Source: Streptomyces xiamenensis (GTDB lineage Bacteria > Actinomycetota > Actinomycetes > Streptomycetales > Streptomycetaceae). Taken from it: DNA of 64,000 nt. Both the position numbers and the translations under genes were made by a program. The stretch covers positions 5,890,001 to 5,954,000 of the forward strand of contig NZ_CP009922.3 in the NCBI RefSeq assembly GCF_000993785.3, written 5' to 3'. Below the pieces are notes generated by a model. It worked only from the letters and a program-made list of their open reading frames with translations, was not told the DNA's origin and did not search any database. This document shows, in pieces, positions 9,006-18,388 of this stretch. The first letter of the stretch is position 1, and each line of letters starts with the position of its first letter.

Positions 9006-11705
9006 TCAGGGCAGGCTCCGTGGGAACGGGCCGCGCGGGCGGGCGGGGCCCACCTGGATACGGGCGTCGAGAACGAGGGGCCCCTGGGGCCGCACGATCA
9101 GCGGGTCGAGATCGATGCCCGTGATCTGGGGCAGGTCGGTGACCAGGGCGGACAGCCGCAGCAGAAGATCCTCCAGCATCACCGGGTCCGCGTGGGCCGA
9201 CCGTGGGCGCGCGGCGAGCAGGGGGACGACGCCCGGCTCGGTGAGCAGATCATGGATGTCGCTGTCCGTGAGCGGGGCCAGACGCGCCGCGTGGTCGGCG
9301 GGGTCCCCGCTCGGGGAACCGCCCCGCCCGAACAGCACCACGGGGCCGAAGACCGGATCCTGCGTCACCCCGGCGAACAGTTCCGGGGCGCGGGGCACCA
9401 TGGGCTGCACCACGACACCCTCCATCCGGTCACCGAGCCGTTCGGACAACTGCCGGTAGGCGGAGCGCACCCCGTGCTCCGGATCCAGGTCGAGCAGCAC
9501 CGGTCCGTGGTCGCCCGCGCGCGGCAGCCCGGGCCCGTACGCCTTGAGGGCCACCCGACCGCCTTCGCCGGCGAACTGCTGTGCCGCCCGTGCCGCCGCC
9601 CCCGCATCCGTCGCCCAGGCCCATGGGATCCGCCTGATGCCGTACCCGTCCAGCAGGCGGGCACAGCGGGGCGGATCGAGCGAGCCGCCCTCCGGATGAG
9701 CCGCCAGGTAGGAGTCGATGACCCGTGCGGCGTCCTCGGCATCGATACCCGGCAACCCGGGAACGACGCCGGCCGGCCGGGTGCGCCACCGGTGATGGGC
9801 GGCAGCGTGGGCCAGGGCGCGGGCAGCTGGGATGGGATCGGCGTACGCGGGAACGGTCGAGCCGTGCCCGGCGGGACGCAGTGTGACGTGCTCGGCCTGA
9901 TCGAGGAGCACGGAGACCACCGGCCGCGGTGGGGTGCCCCGCTCCGCGCGGGCGACAGCCGCGAAGAGGTCCTCGCCCGTGGCCCGTTCGATGGCGGTGG
10001 GTACGAGGCTGACCAGGACGGAGTCGACGCTGTCGTGGCCGGCGACGGCGCCCAGGGCCCGGAAGAGAGCCTCTTCGGTGATGCCGGGGGTCAGATCGAC
10101 GGGGTTGGTGAGGACGGCATCGGCCGGGAGGATCTCGCGTAGCGCCGCGATCAGGTCGGGCGGGAAGGCGGCCACGGTCAGCCCGGCCTCGGCACAGGCG
10201 TCCGCGGCGAGCACACCGGCCCCGGCGGCGTTGGAGAGCACGGCGACCGAGGGCCCCTCGGGGGCGGGCTGGCTGTGCAGCAGCGCGGCGGTCTCCAGGA
10301 GCTCGGCGATACTCCGGGTGGCGATGACCCCGGCCTGGGCGAACAGCGCCTTCCTGGTGACGGTGGAGGTGGCCGCCGCGGCGGTGTGCGACGCGGCGGC
10401 GCGCCGGCCGGCGTCCGAACGTCCGGCGTCCACCGTGAGGACGGGGAAGCGCCGGGTGACCCGGCGGGCGGTCCTGGAGAACGCCCGGGGGTTGCCGAAG
10501 GACTCCAGATGGAGCAGGGCGAGCTCGGTGCGGCCGTCCTCCTCCCACCACTCCAGCAGATCGTTGCTGCTCACGTCGTACTTGTCACCGAGGGAGGCGA
10601 AGGTGGACACGCCGATGCCCAGCCGTGACAGGCCATCCAGCAGGGCGATGCCGACGCCGCCGGACTGTACGGCCACGCCCGCCGTGCCCGGAAGAACGGT
10701 GTGGGCGGCGAAGGTCGCGTGCAGCCGGACGTCCTCCTCGGTATTGGCGACCCCCAGACAGTTGGGGCCCACCAGCCGCATGCCGTGCGTGCGGCAGGTT
10801 TCCAGCAGGGAACGGCCCTGGGCGGCGGTCAGGCCCGAGGTGATCACGAGCAGGGCTCGCACCCCGGACCGTCCGCACGCCTCGGCTGCCTCGGGCACCG
10901 CCGCCGCGGGAACCGCGAGTACGGCGAGGTCCGGTGTCCGGGGAAGTTCCGCGATGGTGGGAGCGGCGGGAACGTGCTCCAGAAAGCGGGCATGCGGGTT
11001 GACGGCGTAGACCAGCCCCGTGAAGTGGGCGTTCAGCACGTTGTGCAGGACGGCCCGCCCCACCGATGAGGCGCGGCGGCCCGCGCCCACGACGGCGACG
11101 CACTCGGGGCGCAGCAGCGGCACGAGACTGACGAGCGTGGCGGCCCTGGCCCGTTCGTCCACAGCGCTCAGATAGCGCTCGTCAGGTTCGCCGAGCCGCA
11201 CGGTGCAGCGCACCTGGGCGCCGTCGAAGTGCCGGGACACCGGCAGACCGAGGTCGGCGAAGACCCGGAGGACGGGATGGTTGTCGGCCAGTGCCTCGGC
11301 GGTCAGCCGGTCGATGCCGTCCTGTTGTGCCGCGGCGACAAGGTGCTCGATCATCAGGGTTCCGATGCCGCGGTGATGCCAGCCGTCGGCCACCGCAAGC
11401 CCGATCTCGGCTGTCGTGTCATCGGGGGCGACGCGCTCGTAATCGGCGGCCCCGACGATGTCGACACCGAATCCCACCACGACACCGTGATAGCCCGGCC
11501 GCGGCGGCGCCGCCATCCGATCGGCTGCCTGCTCACCCGAACGGCGTCCGGGCGTGAAGAACCGGCGTCGCAGATTCTCCGGTGACATCCCCGCGTACAT
11601 CACGGCGATCGCCTCCCGATCCCCGGGCCGGGGAGGGCGCAGCCACACCGTGGTGCCGTCCGTCAACAGTGCGTGCGTCAGCTCGCCGGCCCTGGCGTGT
11701 GACAT
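9006..11705 (-). CDS. GNAT acetyltransferase / ADP-forming acyl-CoA synthetase fusion
   Basis: An 899-residue multidomain protein. Residues about 1-165 are a GNAT acyltransferase (RGIGTLMIEH acetyl-CoA-binding loop). The rest is an ADP-forming acyl-CoA synthetase: a CoA-binding Rossmann domain (CVAVVGAGRRASSVG, about 190-290), succinyl-CoA-ligase-like domains (GPNCLGVANTEE; AASHTAA with the probable phospho-His), and a C-terminal ATP-grasp domain (about 660-890, VALKAYGP). Related proteins either form acetyl-CoA from acetate or act as protein lysine acetyltransferases; which applies here cannot be read. The start at 11705 has only a weak GGTGAT site. It is divergent from the hydrogenase operon and shares its upstream region. 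Confidence 0.9.
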   Translation of the reverse strand: MSHARAGELTHALLTDGTTVWLRPPRPGDREAIAVMYAGMSPENLRRRFFTPGRRSGEQAADRMAAPPRPGYHGVVVGFGVDIVGAADYERVAPDDTTAEIGLAVADGWHHRGIGTLMIEHLVAAAQQDGIDRLTAEALADNHPVLRVFADLGLPVSRHFDGAQVRCTVRLGEPDERYLSAVDERARAATLVSLVPLLRPECVAVVGAGRRASSVGRAVLHNVLNAHFTGLVYAVNPHARFLEHVPAAPTIAELPRTPDLAVLAVPAAAVPEAAEACGRSGVRALLVITSGLTAAQGRSLLETCRTHGMRLVGPNCLGVANTEEDVRLHATFAAHTVLPGTAGVAVQSGGVGIALLDGLSRLGIGVSTFASLGDKYDVSSNDLLEWWEEDGRTELALLHLESFGNPRAFSRTARRVTRRFPVLTVDAGRSDAGRRAAASHTAAAATSTVTRKALFAQAGVIATRSIAELLETAALLHSQPAPEGPSVAVLSNAAGAGVLAADACAEAGLTVAAFPPDLIAALREILPADAVLTNPVDLTPGITEEALFRALGAVAGHDSVDSVLVSLVPTAIERATGEDLFAAVARAERGTPPRPVVSVLLDQAEHVTLRPAGHGSTVPAYADPIPAARALAHAAAHHRWRTRPAGVVPGLPGIDAEDAARVIDSYLAAHPEGGSLDPPRCARLLDGYGIRRIPWAWATDAGAAARAAQQFAGEGGRVALKAYGPGLPRAGDHGPVLLDLDPEHGVRSAYRQLSERLGDRMEGVVVQPMVPRAPELFAGVTQDPVFGPVVLFGRGGSPSGDPADHAARLAPLTDSDIHDLLTEPGVVPLLAARPRSAHADPVMLEDLLLRLSALVTDLPQITGIDLDPLIVRPQGPLVLDARIQVGPARPRGPFPRSLP

Positions 11706-11920
11706 AGGTGATCACCGTCCCGGAGGAAGGCGGAAAGGGACCTTTTCAGAATGGGCCCTGCCAGGGCACGCCGCTTGATGATGTGGGCCGGGCGGGCGCG
11801 CACCCGGTCGCGGCGGGCGAGTGTCGTTCGGCTGAGGCGGTGGGGCCGAATGGAGTCCGCCGGGCGCGTCAGCCACACTCGCGGCGGCCGCGCGGCAGAA
11901 CACTGGCAGCCGGAAAGAAC

Positions 11921-12493
11921 ATGGCGCTCATGGAATGGATGATCATGAACGCTCGGGCCCGCACGGTTGTCGTGGGTGTCGGAAACGAGTTCCGTCGTGA
12001 CGACGGGGTGGGCTGGGCCGTGGTCGCCCTGCTGCGAGAACGTGCCCAGCACCGGGCGGACGGGCCCGGCTCCGAGGTCGAGTTCACCGTCTCGGACGGA
12101 GACCCGGCCCGACTGATCGACATGTGGCGGGGCGCGGATCTGTGCGTCGTGGTGGACGCGGCGCACGCCCACCCGGGACGGCCCGGCCGGGTGCACAGGC
12201 TCGAACTGCGGAAAGGGACCCCCGCCCCCGCTGCGTCCGCCTCCACGCACGGCATGGGCCTGGGCGAGGCCGTGGAACTGTCGCGGGCACTGGACTCACT
12301 CCCCGCACGGCTGGTGGTCTTCGCGGTGGAGGGCGAGGACACCTCCTTGGGAACCGGCCTGTCGACATCGGTCCGGAACGCCGTGACCCCGCTGGCCGAG
12401 CGCGTCGAGCGGGAGATCGGCGCGGCCCCATCCCTGGACACGGCCCGCGAGGGCAGCAGTACGGCGGGCGTGAGTGATGGCCGGAGCGGGTGA
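11921..12493 (+). CDS. [NiFe] hydrogenase maturation protease
   Basis: A protein of about 190 residues of the HyaD/HupD/HycI endopeptidase family, which clips a short C-terminal tail from the hydrogenase large subunit once nickel is inserted. The signature is VVVGVGNEFRRDDGVGW near the N-terminus, followed by VVVDAAHAH and a conserved THGM segment. Several in-frame ATGs (11921, 11930, 11939, 11945) are possible. I use 11921 because GGAAAG precedes it, but the start is uncertain. It is the first gene of the hydrogenase/hyp operon, and its likely substrate is the large subunit encoded at 18385. Confidence 0.85.
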   Translation: MALMEWMIMNARARTVVVGVGNEFRRDDGVGWAVVALLRERAQHRADGPGSEVEFTVSDGDPARLIDMWRGADLCVVVDAAHAHPGRPGRVHRLELRKGTPAPAASASTHGMGLGEAVELSRALDSLPARLVVFAVEGEDTSLGTGLSTSVRNAVTPLAERVEREIGAAPSLDTAREGSSTAGVSDGRSG

Positions 12494-12494
12494 G

Positions 12495-14855
12495 ATGGCG
12501 CACGCGGCCGGTGACGGGGCCCGCGAACGCGCGCAGAGCTGGCGGATCGAGGTGTCGGGCACCGTACAGGGTGTGGGATTCCGGCCTTTCGTGTACCGGA
12601 CGGCGATCGCCCTGGGACTGGCCGGCTGGGTGCGCAACGTGGACGGCCGCGTCGTCATGGGGGTCAGCGGACGGCGGGCGTCCCTGGCCGAACTGGTCGC
12701 CCGCTGCCGCGGCGACGCACCACCGCTGGCCGCGGTCGGCGACGTGACAGTCGGACCGCTGATCCCCGGTGACCCGCCGGCCGGACCGGGATTCACCGTG
12801 CTGGCCAGCATCGGCCGCGGTGCGGCCGGGGCGCGGCGCGAGGTACCGGTCGATGCCGCGCCCTGCCGGGAATGTCTCACCGAACTGTCCGACCCCGGGG
12901 ACCGGCGTCACCGGTACCCGTTCATCAACTGCACGGCCTGCGGACCGCGCGCCACCGTCATCACGGACCTGCCCTACGACCGCGAACGCACCACCATGCG
13001 TCCGTTCACCCTGTGCCCGGGTTGCGCCGCGGAGTACACGAATCCGGCCGACCGGCGTTTCCACGCCGAGCCACTGGCCTGCCCGGTGTGCGGACCCCGG
13101 CTGTCCTGGCGGCCCGGTACAGGCCGGATCACCGCCTCCGGCGAAGGCGCACTGGCTGCCGCGGTGGACGCCCTGACCGCGGGCGGCGTCATCGCGGTCA
13201 AGGGAGTCGGCGGCTACCAGTTGCTGTGCGACGCGTCGCAGACCGGCGCCGTGGCCAGACTGCGGGACCGAAAACGGCGCCCGGACAAGCCGTTCGCCGT
13301 GCTGGTGCGGGATCTCGCCATGGCACAGCGGCTGGCCTCACCCGGACCCCGGGAGCGGGCCGAACTGTCCTCACCCGCCCGCCCCATCGTGCTGCTGCCG
13401 GCCCGCGGCCCGGCCTCCGGGCTCGCCCCCGGCGTACATCCCGGCACCGGTCTGCTGGGGCTGATGCTTCCGGCCAGCCCGCTGCACCACCTGCTCGCCC
13501 ACGACGCGGACCGGCCGCTGGTGTGCACCAGCGGCAACCTCAGCGATGAGCCCATCGTGACGGATGACGCCGAGGCCGTCCGCCGGCTCGGCACGGTGGC
13601 GGACGGGATCCTCTCCCATGACCGGGACATCCACGCCCGCTCCGACGACTCCGTGGTCTTCGTCTCCGGTGACCGGCGGCACACGGTGCGCAGGGCGCGC
13701 GGGTACGCGCCCGCCCCCCGGCGACTCCCGATCGCTTCGCCCCGGCCGTTGGTGGCGGCGGGGGCGCAGCTGAAGAACACCTTCACCCTGGTTTCCGGAG
13801 ACCTCGCGGTGACGGGAGCGCATGTGGGGGACCTCCGCGACCCGCGGACCGCCGACGCCTTCGAGGAGGGCCTGCGAGAGCTGTCGCGGTTGTCCGCGAT
13901 CACCCCCGAGGTCGTGGCGCACGACCTCCACCCCGGGTACACATCCACCCACTGGGCCACGGCTCGCCGGCCGGCCGGACGCCGCGTCCCGGTGCAGCAC
14001 CACCACGCCCACGTCGCCGCTTGTGCCGCCGAGCACCAACTGACCGGGCCCTTCACCGGGGTAGCCCTGGACGGTCTGGGCCTGGGCGACGACGGCACCC
14101 TGTGGGGTGGCGAGATCCTGGTCGCCGACCTGCGCCGCTACCGCCGGGTGGGCCGGTTCGGCCGGGCGCCGCTGCCCGGCGGGGAAGCAGCGGTGCGCTC
14201 CCCGTTCCGGATGGCCCTGGGCTATCTGCTGGCCGCCGAGGAACTGGGATCACCGGCACCGGAACCCGCCCTGCTGCGGGCACTCGCCGATCGCGGCCGC
14301 CCCGAAGAGGCCGAGTCGGTGCGCCAGTTGCTGGCGACTGGCGTCAATTGCCCGGTCGCCTCCAGCGCGGGCAGGCTCTTCGACGCCGCCGCGGCGGTGC
14401 TCGGGCTGGCGGACACCATCAGCTACGAGGCCCAGGCGGCCGTCGCGCTGGAGACGGCCGCCGGGGCGCTGCGCACGACGGCCCTGCCGTGGCGACTGTC
14501 CCGGGGCACGGACGGCATCGCCGTGTACGACCCGCTGCCGACACTCACCGCCCTGCTGCGGGAGAGCCACGCGGGCACTCCGGTACCGGTGCTGGCGGCC
14601 GGTTTCCACACAGCGGTGGCCGAGGCGACCGCCGCCCTGGTGTGGCGCGCGATCGAGGACGGCGCACCGGACGTGGTGTGCCTGTCGGGCGGCTGTTTCC
14701 AGAACCGGCGGCTGCTCGAGGCCGTCTCCGACCTGCTCACCGAGGGCGGAGCACGCGTGCTGACCTGCGGTGAACTGCCCGCGAACGACGGGGGCATCAG
14801 CTTCGGACAGGCAGCGGTGGCCGCTGCCCGATTGGCCACCGAGGAACAGGAGTAG
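12495..14855 (+). CDS. hypF: carbamoyltransferase HypF
   Basis: A protein of about 786 residues that generates the carbamoyl group used to make the CN ligands of the [NiFe] site. Domains in order are acylphosphatase (about 20-105, VSGTVQGVGFRPFVYR), two zinc-finger pairs (CRECL, NCTACGP, CPGC, CPVCGP), YrdC-like (about 215-390) and Kae1-like (about 410-785, with QHHHAHVAACAAEH and GVALDGLGLGDDG). The ATG at 12495 has GGAG eight bases upstream; ATG 12477 or GTG 12474 would add a few residues and overlap the protease gene. It sits tightly between the protease and hypC genes. Confidence 0.95.
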   Translation: MAHAAGDGARERAQSWRIEVSGTVQGVGFRPFVYRTAIALGLAGWVRNVDGRVVMGVSGRRASLAELVARCRGDAPPLAAVGDVTVGPLIPGDPPAGPGFTVLASIGRGAAGARREVPVDAAPCRECLTELSDPGDRRHRYPFINCTACGPRATVITDLPYDRERTTMRPFTLCPGCAAEYTNPADRRFHAEPLACPVCGPRLSWRPGTGRITASGEGALAAAVDALTAGGVIAVKGVGGYQLLCDASQTGAVARLRDRKRRPDKPFAVLVRDLAMAQRLASPGPRERAELSSPARPIVLLPARGPASGLAPGVHPGTGLLGLMLPASPLHHLLAHDADRPLVCTSGNLSDEPIVTDDAEAVRRLGTVADGILSHDRDIHARSDDSVVFVSGDRRHTVRRARGYAPAPRRLPIASPRPLVAAGAQLKNTFTLVSGDLAVTGAHVGDLRDPRTADAFEEGLRELSRLSAITPEVVAHDLHPGYTSTHWATARRPAGRRVPVQHHHAHVAACAAEHQLTGPFTGVALDGLGLGDDGTLWGGEILVADLRRYRRVGRFGRAPLPGGEAAVRSPFRMALGYLLAAEELGSPAPEPALLRALADRGRPEEAESVRQLLATGVNCPVASSAGRLFDAAAAVLGLADTISYEAQAAVALETAAGALRTTALPWRLSRGTDGIAVYDPLPTLTALLRESHAGTPVPVLAAGFHTAVAEATAALVWRAIEDGAPDVVCLSGGCFQNRRLLEAVSDLLTEGGARVLTCGELPANDGGISFGQAAVAAARLATEEQE

Positions 14856-14858
14856 GGC

Positions 14859-15149
14859 ATGTGCCTCGGCATTCCGGGACGAGTGATCGAACTGCGGGAG
14901 GAGCACGGACTGCGGATGGCCACGGTCGACTTCGGCGGTGTGCGCCGTGACGCCTGCCTGGCCTACACACCGGCCGCCACCCCCGGCGACTATGTGATCG
15001 TGCACGTCGGGTTCGCCATCAGCACCGTGGACGAACAGGAGGCCCGGCGAACCCTGGATGTCTTGCGCGCCATGAGCGGAGCCATCGAGGGCGAACTCGG
15101 GGAACCACTGCCGCAGCCGCCCGCCGGACAGGGCGGAGGACGGCCGTGA
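14859..15149 (+). CDS. hypC: hydrogenase assembly chaperone HypC
   Basis: A 96-residue HypC/HupF-family chaperone starting with the diagnostic MCLGIPGRV. Its N-terminal Cys, after Met removal, binds the Fe(CN)2CO unit together with HypD. AVDFGG-type and PGDYVIVHVGFAI segments match the OB-fold. AGGAG lies eight bases before the ATG. The stop overlaps the GTG start of the next gene (GTGA), implying translational coupling with the hydrogenase beta subunit. Confidence 0.96.
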   Translation: MCLGIPGRVIELREEHGLRMATVDFGGVRRDACLAYTPAATPGDYVIVHVGFAISTVDEQEARRTLDVLRAMSGAIEGELGEPLPQPPAGQGGGRP

Positions 15150-16309
15150 CCGGCGGCACGAGCGAGGGCGTCGTACTCGGCGTCGACGGCATGGAGGAAC
15201 TGGTCGGTGCCCTCATCCGGCGCGGACGTACCGTCGTGGGGCCCACCGTCCGGGACGACGCCATCGTCCTGGCCGAGCTGACCTCGGCGGCGGAACTGCC
15301 CTACGGATGGGGCGTGGAACTGGAGGCCGGACGCTACCGGCTGCGCCGCAGAGCGGACCGGATGGCCTTCGCCCACAGCGCGGGCCCACAGTCCTGGAAG
15401 ACGTTTCTGCACCCCGAGCGCGCACGCCAGTGGAGTGCCGACCGGGCGCCGGACGGCACCGTGACCGTCACCGAGGAGCCGGACCGGCCGCCCTCCTACG
15501 CCTTCCTCGGGGTACGACCCTGCGATCTGCGCGCCATCTCCACCCAGGACCGGGTCCTGATGGGCGGCCGGTACGCCGACCCCGTCTACCGGGGGCGCCG
15601 CACCGGGACGTTTCTGATCGTGGTGGAGTGCGTGGAACCGGGCGCCACCTGCTTCTGCGTGTCGATGGGAACGGGACCCGGCCTGTCGGGTGACTGCGAC
15701 CTGGTGCTCACCGAGGTGCACGACGAGCACGGGCACCGGTTCTGGGCGCGGGCCGGCAGCGAGGCGGGGACCGAAGTGCTCGCGGAGCTCTCCGGCCGGC
15801 CCGCGGACGGGGCGACCGTGACGGCGGCGGGCGACGCGGTCACCGGGGCGGCCGACCGGATGGGCCGCACCATGCCGCAGACGGATCTGCGGAACCTGCT
15901 GCGCGGCTCCATGGACGCCGAACGCTGGAACGACGTCGCCGCGCGCTGCCTGACCTGCGGAAACTGCACCATGGTCTGCCCCACCTGCTACTGCACCACA
16001 ACCGAGGACGTCACCGACCTGACAGGTGATCACGCCGAGCGGTGGCGCGTGTGGGATGTCTGCTACGACCTCGATTTCAGCTACGTGCACGGCGGCCCGG
16101 TCCGTTCGTCCGGGCGCAGTCGCTACCGGCAGTGGCTCACCCACAAACTGGGGACCTGGCACGACCAGTTCGGCAGTTCCGGATGCGTCGGCTGCGGCCG
16201 GTGCATCGTGTGGTGCCCCGTCGGCATCGACATCACCGAAGAGGCACACGCGCTGCACGCCGAGGCCGGCGCGGAAGAGGAGCGCGGTGGTCAGGCCGGT
16301 GAACGATGA
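15146..16309 (+). CDS. group 3b hydrogenase beta subunit, 4Fe-4S electron carrier (HydB/AsrA-like)
   Basis: A 387-residue iron-sulfur protein resembling HydB of group 3b sulfhydrogenases and subunit A of anaerobic sulfite reductase. Its C-terminal third carries two ferredoxin-type cluster motifs, CLTCGNCTMVCPTCYC and CVGCGRCIVWCP, that could wire electrons between the hydrogenase small subunit and the flavoprotein. GTG start at 15146 with GGCGGAGGA upstream, overlapping hypC by four bases. The last four bases (ATGA) overlap the next gene. Cytoplasmic; no signal peptide. Confidence 0.88.
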   Translation: MTGGTSEGVVLGVDGMEELVGALIRRGRTVVGPTVRDDAIVLAELTSAAELPYGWGVELEAGRYRLRRRADRMAFAHSAGPQSWKTFLHPERARQWSADRAPDGTVTVTEEPDRPPSYAFLGVRPCDLRAISTQDRVLMGGRYADPVYRGRRTGTFLIVVECVEPGATCFCVSMGTGPGLSGDCDLVLTEVHDEHGHRFWARAGSEAGTEVLAELSGRPADGATVTAAGDAVTGAADRMGRTMPQTDLRNLLRGSMDAERWNDVAARCLTCGNCTMVCPTCYCTTTEDVTDLTGDHAERWRVWDVCYDLDFSYVHGGPVRSSGRSRYRQWLTHKLGTWHDQFGSSGCVGCGRCIVWCPVGIDITEEAHALHAEAGAEEERGGQAGER

Positions 16310-16761
16310 CGGAGCCGACGGGATTCCTGGCCGGACTGGATGCCGGGCACCGCACCCAACTGCTCTCCCTCGCCCGGGAGGTGCGCTACCCGTCCGGGAC
16401 CCGCATCTTCGACGAGGGCGAACCCGCCGACGCCTTCTGGATCATCGAGGAGGGAGCGGTCGCGTTGGACGTGCACGTACCGGGCCGCGTCGCACCCGTC
16501 ATCGAGACTCTGGCCCCCGGGGACCTGCTGGGCTGGTCATGGCTGTTCCCGCCCTACGAGTGGCACCTGGGCGCCAGAACCCTCAGCCCGGTGACCGCAC
16601 GGCGCTGTGACGCGGCCGCCGTCCTGACCCGGTGCGAGGCGGACCCACCCTTCGGCTACGACCTCGCCCGTGCCGTGGGCGGCGTCGTCGGACAGCGGTT
16701 GAAGGCCACCCGGATCCGGCTGCTCGACCTGTACGGCCCGCACCAGGGAGGAGCGCTGTGA
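16306..16761 (+). CDS. cyclic-nucleotide-binding-domain protein in hydrogenase operon
   Basis: A 151-residue protein consisting almost only of a Crp-type cyclic nucleotide-binding beta-roll (FDEGEPADAFWIIEEGAVALDV, then PGDLLGWSWLF). There is no C-terminal helix-turn-helix, so it is unlikely to be a DNA-binding regulator. It overlaps the hydB-like gene by ATGA and the next gene by GTGA, so it is embedded in the structural operon and probably made in fixed proportion to the subunits. An allosteric or ligand-sensing subunit is a plausible inference. Confidence 0.85.
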   Translation: MTEPTGFLAGLDAGHRTQLLSLAREVRYPSGTRIFDEGEPADAFWIIEEGAVALDVHVPGRVAPVIETLAPGDLLGWSWLFPPYEWHLGARTLSPVTARRCDAAAVLTRCEADPPFGYDLARAVGGVVGQRLKATRIRLLDLYGPHQGGAL

Positions 16762-17570
16762 GCCGGCTCCCCCTTCCCTACACGGTCACCAAACGTGAGG
16801 AGGAGACGGCGGACACCGTCAGCCTCACCCTGGAACCCGTGGCCGAGCCGCTGCCCCCCTTCACACCGGGCCAGTTCGCCATGGTCTACGGCTTTCCGCG
16901 CGGTGAGGTGCCGTTGTCCGTCAGCGGCACCACCGTCACCGGGCGCGGCCTGGTCCACACCGTGCGCGCCGTCGGCGCGGTCACCCGGGCCTTGCACGCC
17001 CTGCGGGCCGGCCAGCAGGTCGGGGTGCGCGGCCCCTTCGGCACCGGCTGGGACCTGCCGGCGGCGCGTGGCCACGATGTTCTGGTCGTGGCCGGCGGGC
17101 TGGGCCTGGCACCGCTGCGCCCGCTGATCCAGCGGGTACTCGCCGACGCGCCGCAGCACGGCAGTGTGAGTGTACTGATCGGTGCCCGCACCCCCGCCGA
17201 CCTGCTGTACCGGGAGCAGAGCCGGGAGTGGGGCCGTACGGCGCGGGTGGCGGTCACCGTCGACCGCCCCGCGCCGGACTGGACAGGGGAGGTCGGCGTG
17301 GTCACCGATCTGCTCGATCGCACACCCCGCCGTCCGGGGCGCACCACGGCCTTCCTGTGCGGCCCCGAGGTCATGATGCGCGCCACCGCCCGCGAACTGG
17401 TCCAGCGCGGCATTCCGGCCGCGCGGGTGCGGCTGTCCCTGGAACGCACCATGCGCTGTGGCACCGGCCACTGCGGGCAGTGCCAGCTCGGCCCCCTGCT
17501 GCTGTGCCGGGACGGACCGGTCATCGGCTGGGACCGTGCCGCACCGCTGCTCTCCGTCAGGGAACTGTGA
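16758..17570 (+). CDS. group 3b hydrogenase gamma subunit, FAD/NAD(P)-binding [2Fe-2S] protein (HydG-like)
   Basis: A 270-residue ferredoxin-NADP reductase-type diaphorase subunit. FAD contacts are expected at EVPLSVSG, and the NAD(P) loop is VVAGGLGLAPLRPL. The C-terminal CGTGHCGQCQLGPLLLC binds a [2Fe-2S] cluster. This arrangement matches HydG of group 3b hydrogenases and PyrK/AsrB relatives, and makes NAD(P)H the likely electron partner. GTG start at 16758 with GGGAGGAG upstream, overlapping the preceding gene by four bases. Its stop shares a base with the next start (TGATG). Confidence 0.92.
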   Translation: MSRLPLPYTVTKREEETADTVSLTLEPVAEPLPPFTPGQFAMVYGFPRGEVPLSVSGTTVTGRGLVHTVRAVGAVTRALHALRAGQQVGVRGPFGTGWDLPAARGHDVLVVAGGLGLAPLRPLIQRVLADAPQHGSVSVLIGARTPADLLYREQSREWGRTARVAVTVDRPAPDWTGEVGVVTDLLDRTPRRPGRTTAFLCGPEVMMRATARELVQRGIPAARVRLSLERTMRCGTGHCGQCQLGPLLLCRDGPVIGWDRAAPLLSVREL

Positions 17571-18388
17571 TGAGCGGCGAGCGGCGACCCACCATGGCCG
17601 TGTGGAAATTCGCCTCCTGCGACGGCTGTCAGCTGACACTGCTGGACTGCGAGGACGAACTGCTGCCACTGGCCGGACAACTGGACATCCGCTACTTCCT
17701 GGAGGCAACCAGCGCCGCCGGCCCCGGACCGTACGACCTGTCCCTCGTCGAAGGATCCGTGACCACCCCCCAGGACGCCGAGCGGATCCAGCACATCAGA
17801 AGCGTCTCCCGTCATCTGGTCACCATCGGCGCCTGCGCCACCGCCGGCGGCATCCAGGCACTGCGCGACTTCGCCGATGTGGAGGAGTACCTCTCCATCG
17901 TCTACGCACAACCCGCATACATCGACACCCTCGCCCACTCCACGGCCATCTCCCGCAACGTCCCCGTCGACTTCGAACTGCGCGGCTGTCCCATCGACCG
18001 CGGCCAGCTGATCGAGGTCATCACCGCCTTCCTCAGCGGGCGCCGCCCCCACATCCCCGACCACAGCGTGTGCTTCGCCTGCAAACGGCGCGGTATCGTC
18101 TGCCTGCCCGTCGCCAACGGCACGCCCTGCCTGGGGCCCGTCACCCATGCCGGGTGCGGCGCCCTGTGCCCCGCCTACGGCCGGGGCTGCTACGGCTGCT
18201 TCGGCCCTTCGGCCTCGGTGAACATGCCCGCGTTCATCCCGCTGCTGCACCGCGACGGGATGTCCGACACCGATGTGACACGCGTCCTGCGCACCTTCAA
18301 CGCCACCGCACCGGAGTTCGCCGATGCCTCCGGCGCACCGCCCGCGCCCGCGCAGCCGGAAGCCCCCGACCCGCCGGAGGAGTCATGA
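17570..18388 (+). CDS. group 3b [NiFe] hydrogenase small (delta) subunit (HydD-like)
   Basis: A 272-residue hydrogenase small subunit. The proximal-cluster cysteines are seen in SCDGCQLTLLDCE (Cys17 and Cys20), the GACATAGG segment and RGCPIDRGQL, followed by further Cys-rich stretches (CFACKRRGIVC, GCGALCPAYGRGCYGC). It lacks a Tat signal peptide, so the enzyme is cytoplasmic, as expected of group 3. It overlaps the gamma-subunit gene by one base and the large-subunit gene by ATGA. An alternative start is Met9. Confidence 0.94.
   Translation: MSGERRPTMAVWKFASCDGCQLTLLDCEDELLPLAGQLDIRYFLEATSAAGPGPYDLSLVEGSVTTPQDAERIQHIRSVSRHLVTIGACATAGGIQALRDFADVEEYLSIVYAQPAYIDTLAHSTAISRNVPVDFELRGCPIDRGQLIEVITAFLSGRRPHIPDHSVCFACKRRGIVCLPVANGTPCLGPVTHAGCGALCPAYGRGCYGCFGPSASVNMPAFIPLLHRDGMSDTDVTRVLRTFNATAPEFADASGAPPAPAQPEAPDPPEES

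Noticed and set aside
11706..11920. DosR/DevR-type box between the acyl-CoA synthetase and the hydrogenase operon
   Set aside because: GGGACC and GGGCCC motifs and a GCCCTG/CAGGGC palindrome occur near 11738-11774, but their spacing does not match the known 20-bp DosR palindrome.
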